In this document: in pieces, positions 4,302 through 5,673 of the stretch | Layout of the letters: every line of letters starts with the position of its first letter | How positions within the stretch are numbered: the first letter of the stretch is position 1 | Assembly: GCA_003499585.1 (NCBI GenBank) | Contig: DNSU01000001.1 | Coordinates: 6,565 to 12,237, forward strand | Reading direction: 5' to 3' | Length of the DNA: 5,673 bases | Source of the DNA: Cyanobacteria bacterium UBA9579 | GTDB taxonomy: Bacteria > Cyanobacteriota > Vampirovibrionia > Gastranaerophilales > UBA9579 | The notes under the pieces: model-generated | The model's database searches: none | Told to the model about the DNA's origin: nothing | What the model saw: the letters and a program-made list of their open reading frames with translations, nothing else | Program-made: the position numbers and the translations under genes

Positions 4302-5673
4302 TTAAACTTTAGAAGTGCGTGCAGCTCCACAGCATTTTTTATATTTTAAACCGCTACCGCAAGGACAAACATCATTTCTGCCGACTTTACCGTTAGATTT
4401 TATCGATTCATTTTCTGATGATGGAGGAATAAACTTCTCTGCCGCTCTTGATAAATCTGTACTTATCGGTTCATCATCGTGCATTTGCACAACCTGAATC
4501 TCAAATTTAGTTCTAAACAAGTGAGCTACGGTTTCTCTTTGAATATCATGCATCATTGTATTAAACATATCAAAGGCTTCTCGCTTATATTCTATAAGCG
4601 GATCTTTTTGTCCATAAGCTCTTAAGCCTATGCCTTCTCTCAACATATCTATATTATGCAAGTGATCGATCCATTTGCTATCTGCAATTCTTAATAAAAT
4701 ATCGCGTTCAAGGCTTCTCATTATGTTATTTGATGCACTAACTTCCTGAGGCTCAAATTTGTCCTGATCAACTTCATGAGACTGACCAAGGGTTGAGTTG
4801 TAGAAGTGAACGATTTCAGCTTCGTGCTTTTTATATGCATCCAGCGCTGCATCTTTAAGCTTGTCGTATAATACGTTGTATTTTAGCCCTTTGATGCTGG
4901 TTAAATCAATATATGACAATTGCGGTATTGATGAGTGAAGGGCTTTAAGCATACTTTTTAAAGTTTCATCATCATACTCATCAAGCGACATTTCAGGGTT
5001 TATGTAGCCTCCCATAATTTGATTAACTTCCTGATCAATCATATGAAGGACATCTTCATAAATATTCCCACCTTCAAGAACTTTTCTGCGTTGACGATAA
5101 AAGAGTTCCCTTTGCTGGTTTATTACATCGTCATATTCAAGAACGTGTTTTCTTATATCAAAGTGATAAGTTTCAACTTTCTTTTGAGCAGATTGAATGC
5201 TTCTGCTGACAAGAGGAGCTTCAATAGCCATATCTTCATCAACCTTCAGGGTTTCCATAAGAGCAAATATTTTATCACCGCCGAAAATTCTCATAAGGCT
5301 ATCTTCAAGTGACAGGAAGAATCTGGTTGAACCCGGGTCACCCTGTCTTGCAGCCCTACCTCTTAATTGGTTATCAATACGTCTTGATTCGTGTCTTTCT
5401 GTACCAATAACATGCAAGCCACCTGCTTCCACAACACGTTTATGTTCATCCTGAGTGATTTTAAGCGCTTCATCAAGGGCCTGCTCTTTTAATTTTTTGT
5501 ATTCATCAGCAGGAGTGTCTTCAGGAGTAATTTCTCTTGCAATTAATGATTCTTTTGCTAAGAATTCATGGTTACCACCAAGCAATATATCAGTACCACG
5601 ACCAGCCATATTAGTAGCAAGGGTTATTGCTCCCAACGCCCCAGCTTGCGCAATAATTTTTGCTTCTCGCTCG
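4302..5673 (-). CDS. secA: Protein translocase ATPase SecA, C-terminal half (cut by window end)
   Basis: SecA drives export of unfolded preproteins through SecYEG at the cytoplasmic membrane by ATP hydrolysis. The 456 visible residues start in the second nucleotide-binding fold ([20 protein letters not shown]) with helicase motif [11 protein letters not shown], then [19 protein letters not shown] and motif [15 protein letters not shown]. The helical scaffold and wing follow ([42 protein letters not shown]). The C-terminus is the zinc-binding tail [13 protein letters not shown] (4329-4367), which in the family binds SecB or ribosomes. Full-length SecA has about 800-950 residues, so the Walker A half and the preprotein cross-linking domain are outside the window. 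Motif VI reads RAARQ where most SecA proteins have RxGRQ; this is a Gly to Ala change at codon 5351-5349. The phrases [10 protein letters not shown] and RIFGGDK resemble cyanobacterial SecA. The gene ends with TAA at 4304-4302, followed by its own terminator. Confidence 0.98.
   Translation of the reverse strand, partial: EREAKIIAQAGALGAITLATNMAGRGTDILLGGNHEFLAKESLIAREITPEDTPADEYKKLKEQALDEALKITQDEHKRVVEAGGLHVIGTERHESRRIDNQLRGRAARQGDPGSTRFFLSLEDSLMRIFGGDKIFALMETLKVDEDMAIEAPLVSRSIQSAQKKVETYHFDIRKHVLEYDDVINQQRELFYRQRRKVLEGGNIYEDVLHMIDQEVNQIMGGYINPEMSLDEYDDETLKSMLKALHSSIPQLSYIDLTSIKGLKYNVLYDKLKDAALDAYKKHEAEIVHFYNSTLGQSHEVDQDKFEPQEVSASNNIMRSLERDILLRIADSKWIDHLHNIDMLREGIGLRAYGQKDPLIEYKREAFDMFNTMMHDIQRETVAHLFRTKFEIQVVQMHDDEPISTDLSRAAEKFIPPSSENESIKSNGKVGRNDVCPCGSGLKYKKCCGAARTSKV

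Noticed and set aside
4315..5454. Several plus-strand open frames of 60-97 codons opposite secA
   Set aside because: They are antisense to strongly conserved SecA coding sequence, lack ribosome binding sites and show no protein-like conservation pattern.

Overview
This window is a stretch of a low-GC bacterial chromosome that is mostly housekeeping DNA. It carries the 5' two-fifths to half of smc (minus strand, cut by the window start), a small ferritin-like gene (plus), a divergent pair made of a 55-residue unknown protein (minus) and an XRE-type repressor (plus), prfB for release factor 2 (minus, read through a programmed +1 frameshift), and the 3' half of secA (minus, cut by the window end). 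The SecA text (for example [10 protein letters not shown] and RIFGGDK) and the SMC Q-loop (YNVMMQGDV) resemble cyanobacterial-type sequences. With the AT-rich composition, this suggests a non-photosynthetic cyanobacterial relative (Melainabacteria/Vampirovibrionia, such as Gastranaerophilales). That placement is inference from memory of the families, not from a search.

Layout. At 1-1883 smc runs leftward from an unusual TTG start and has a good sigma70-type promoter at 1943-1971. At 1884-2115 lies a divergent promoter region, and an extended -10 element (2059-2067) drives the ferritin-like gene at 2116-2412. At 2434-2883 the 55-aa gene and the XRE regulator diverge from a perfect 11-bp inverted repeat (2621-2645) that overlaps the predicted promoters of both; this looks like an autoregulated module. 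The XRE gene and prfB converge and their stop codons share bases 2880-2883.

At 2880-3990 prfB is split into two frames by an in-frame TGA at codon 24, with an AGGAG element and CTT TGA slippery site placed as in known RF2 genes. Correct reading gives 369 residues with the SPF and GGQ motifs. The 311-bp gap between prfB and secA (3991-4301) is unusually structured. It holds the secA terminator (4238-4272), a consensus-like promoter pointing to prfB (4192-4220), a 133-bp element with 11-bp perfect terminal inverted repeats and internal hairpins (4073-4205), and two mutually exclusive hairpins just before the prfB ribosome binding site (4011-4045). SecA fills 4302-5673.

How the parts relate. 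Most genes are independent housekeeping functions: chromosome organisation, iron handling, translation termination and protein export. The two places where the sequence suggests something undescribed are the structured prfB leader or intergenic RNA and the XRE/55-aa pair. No mobile element gene, CRISPR array, tRNA or rRNA is visible.
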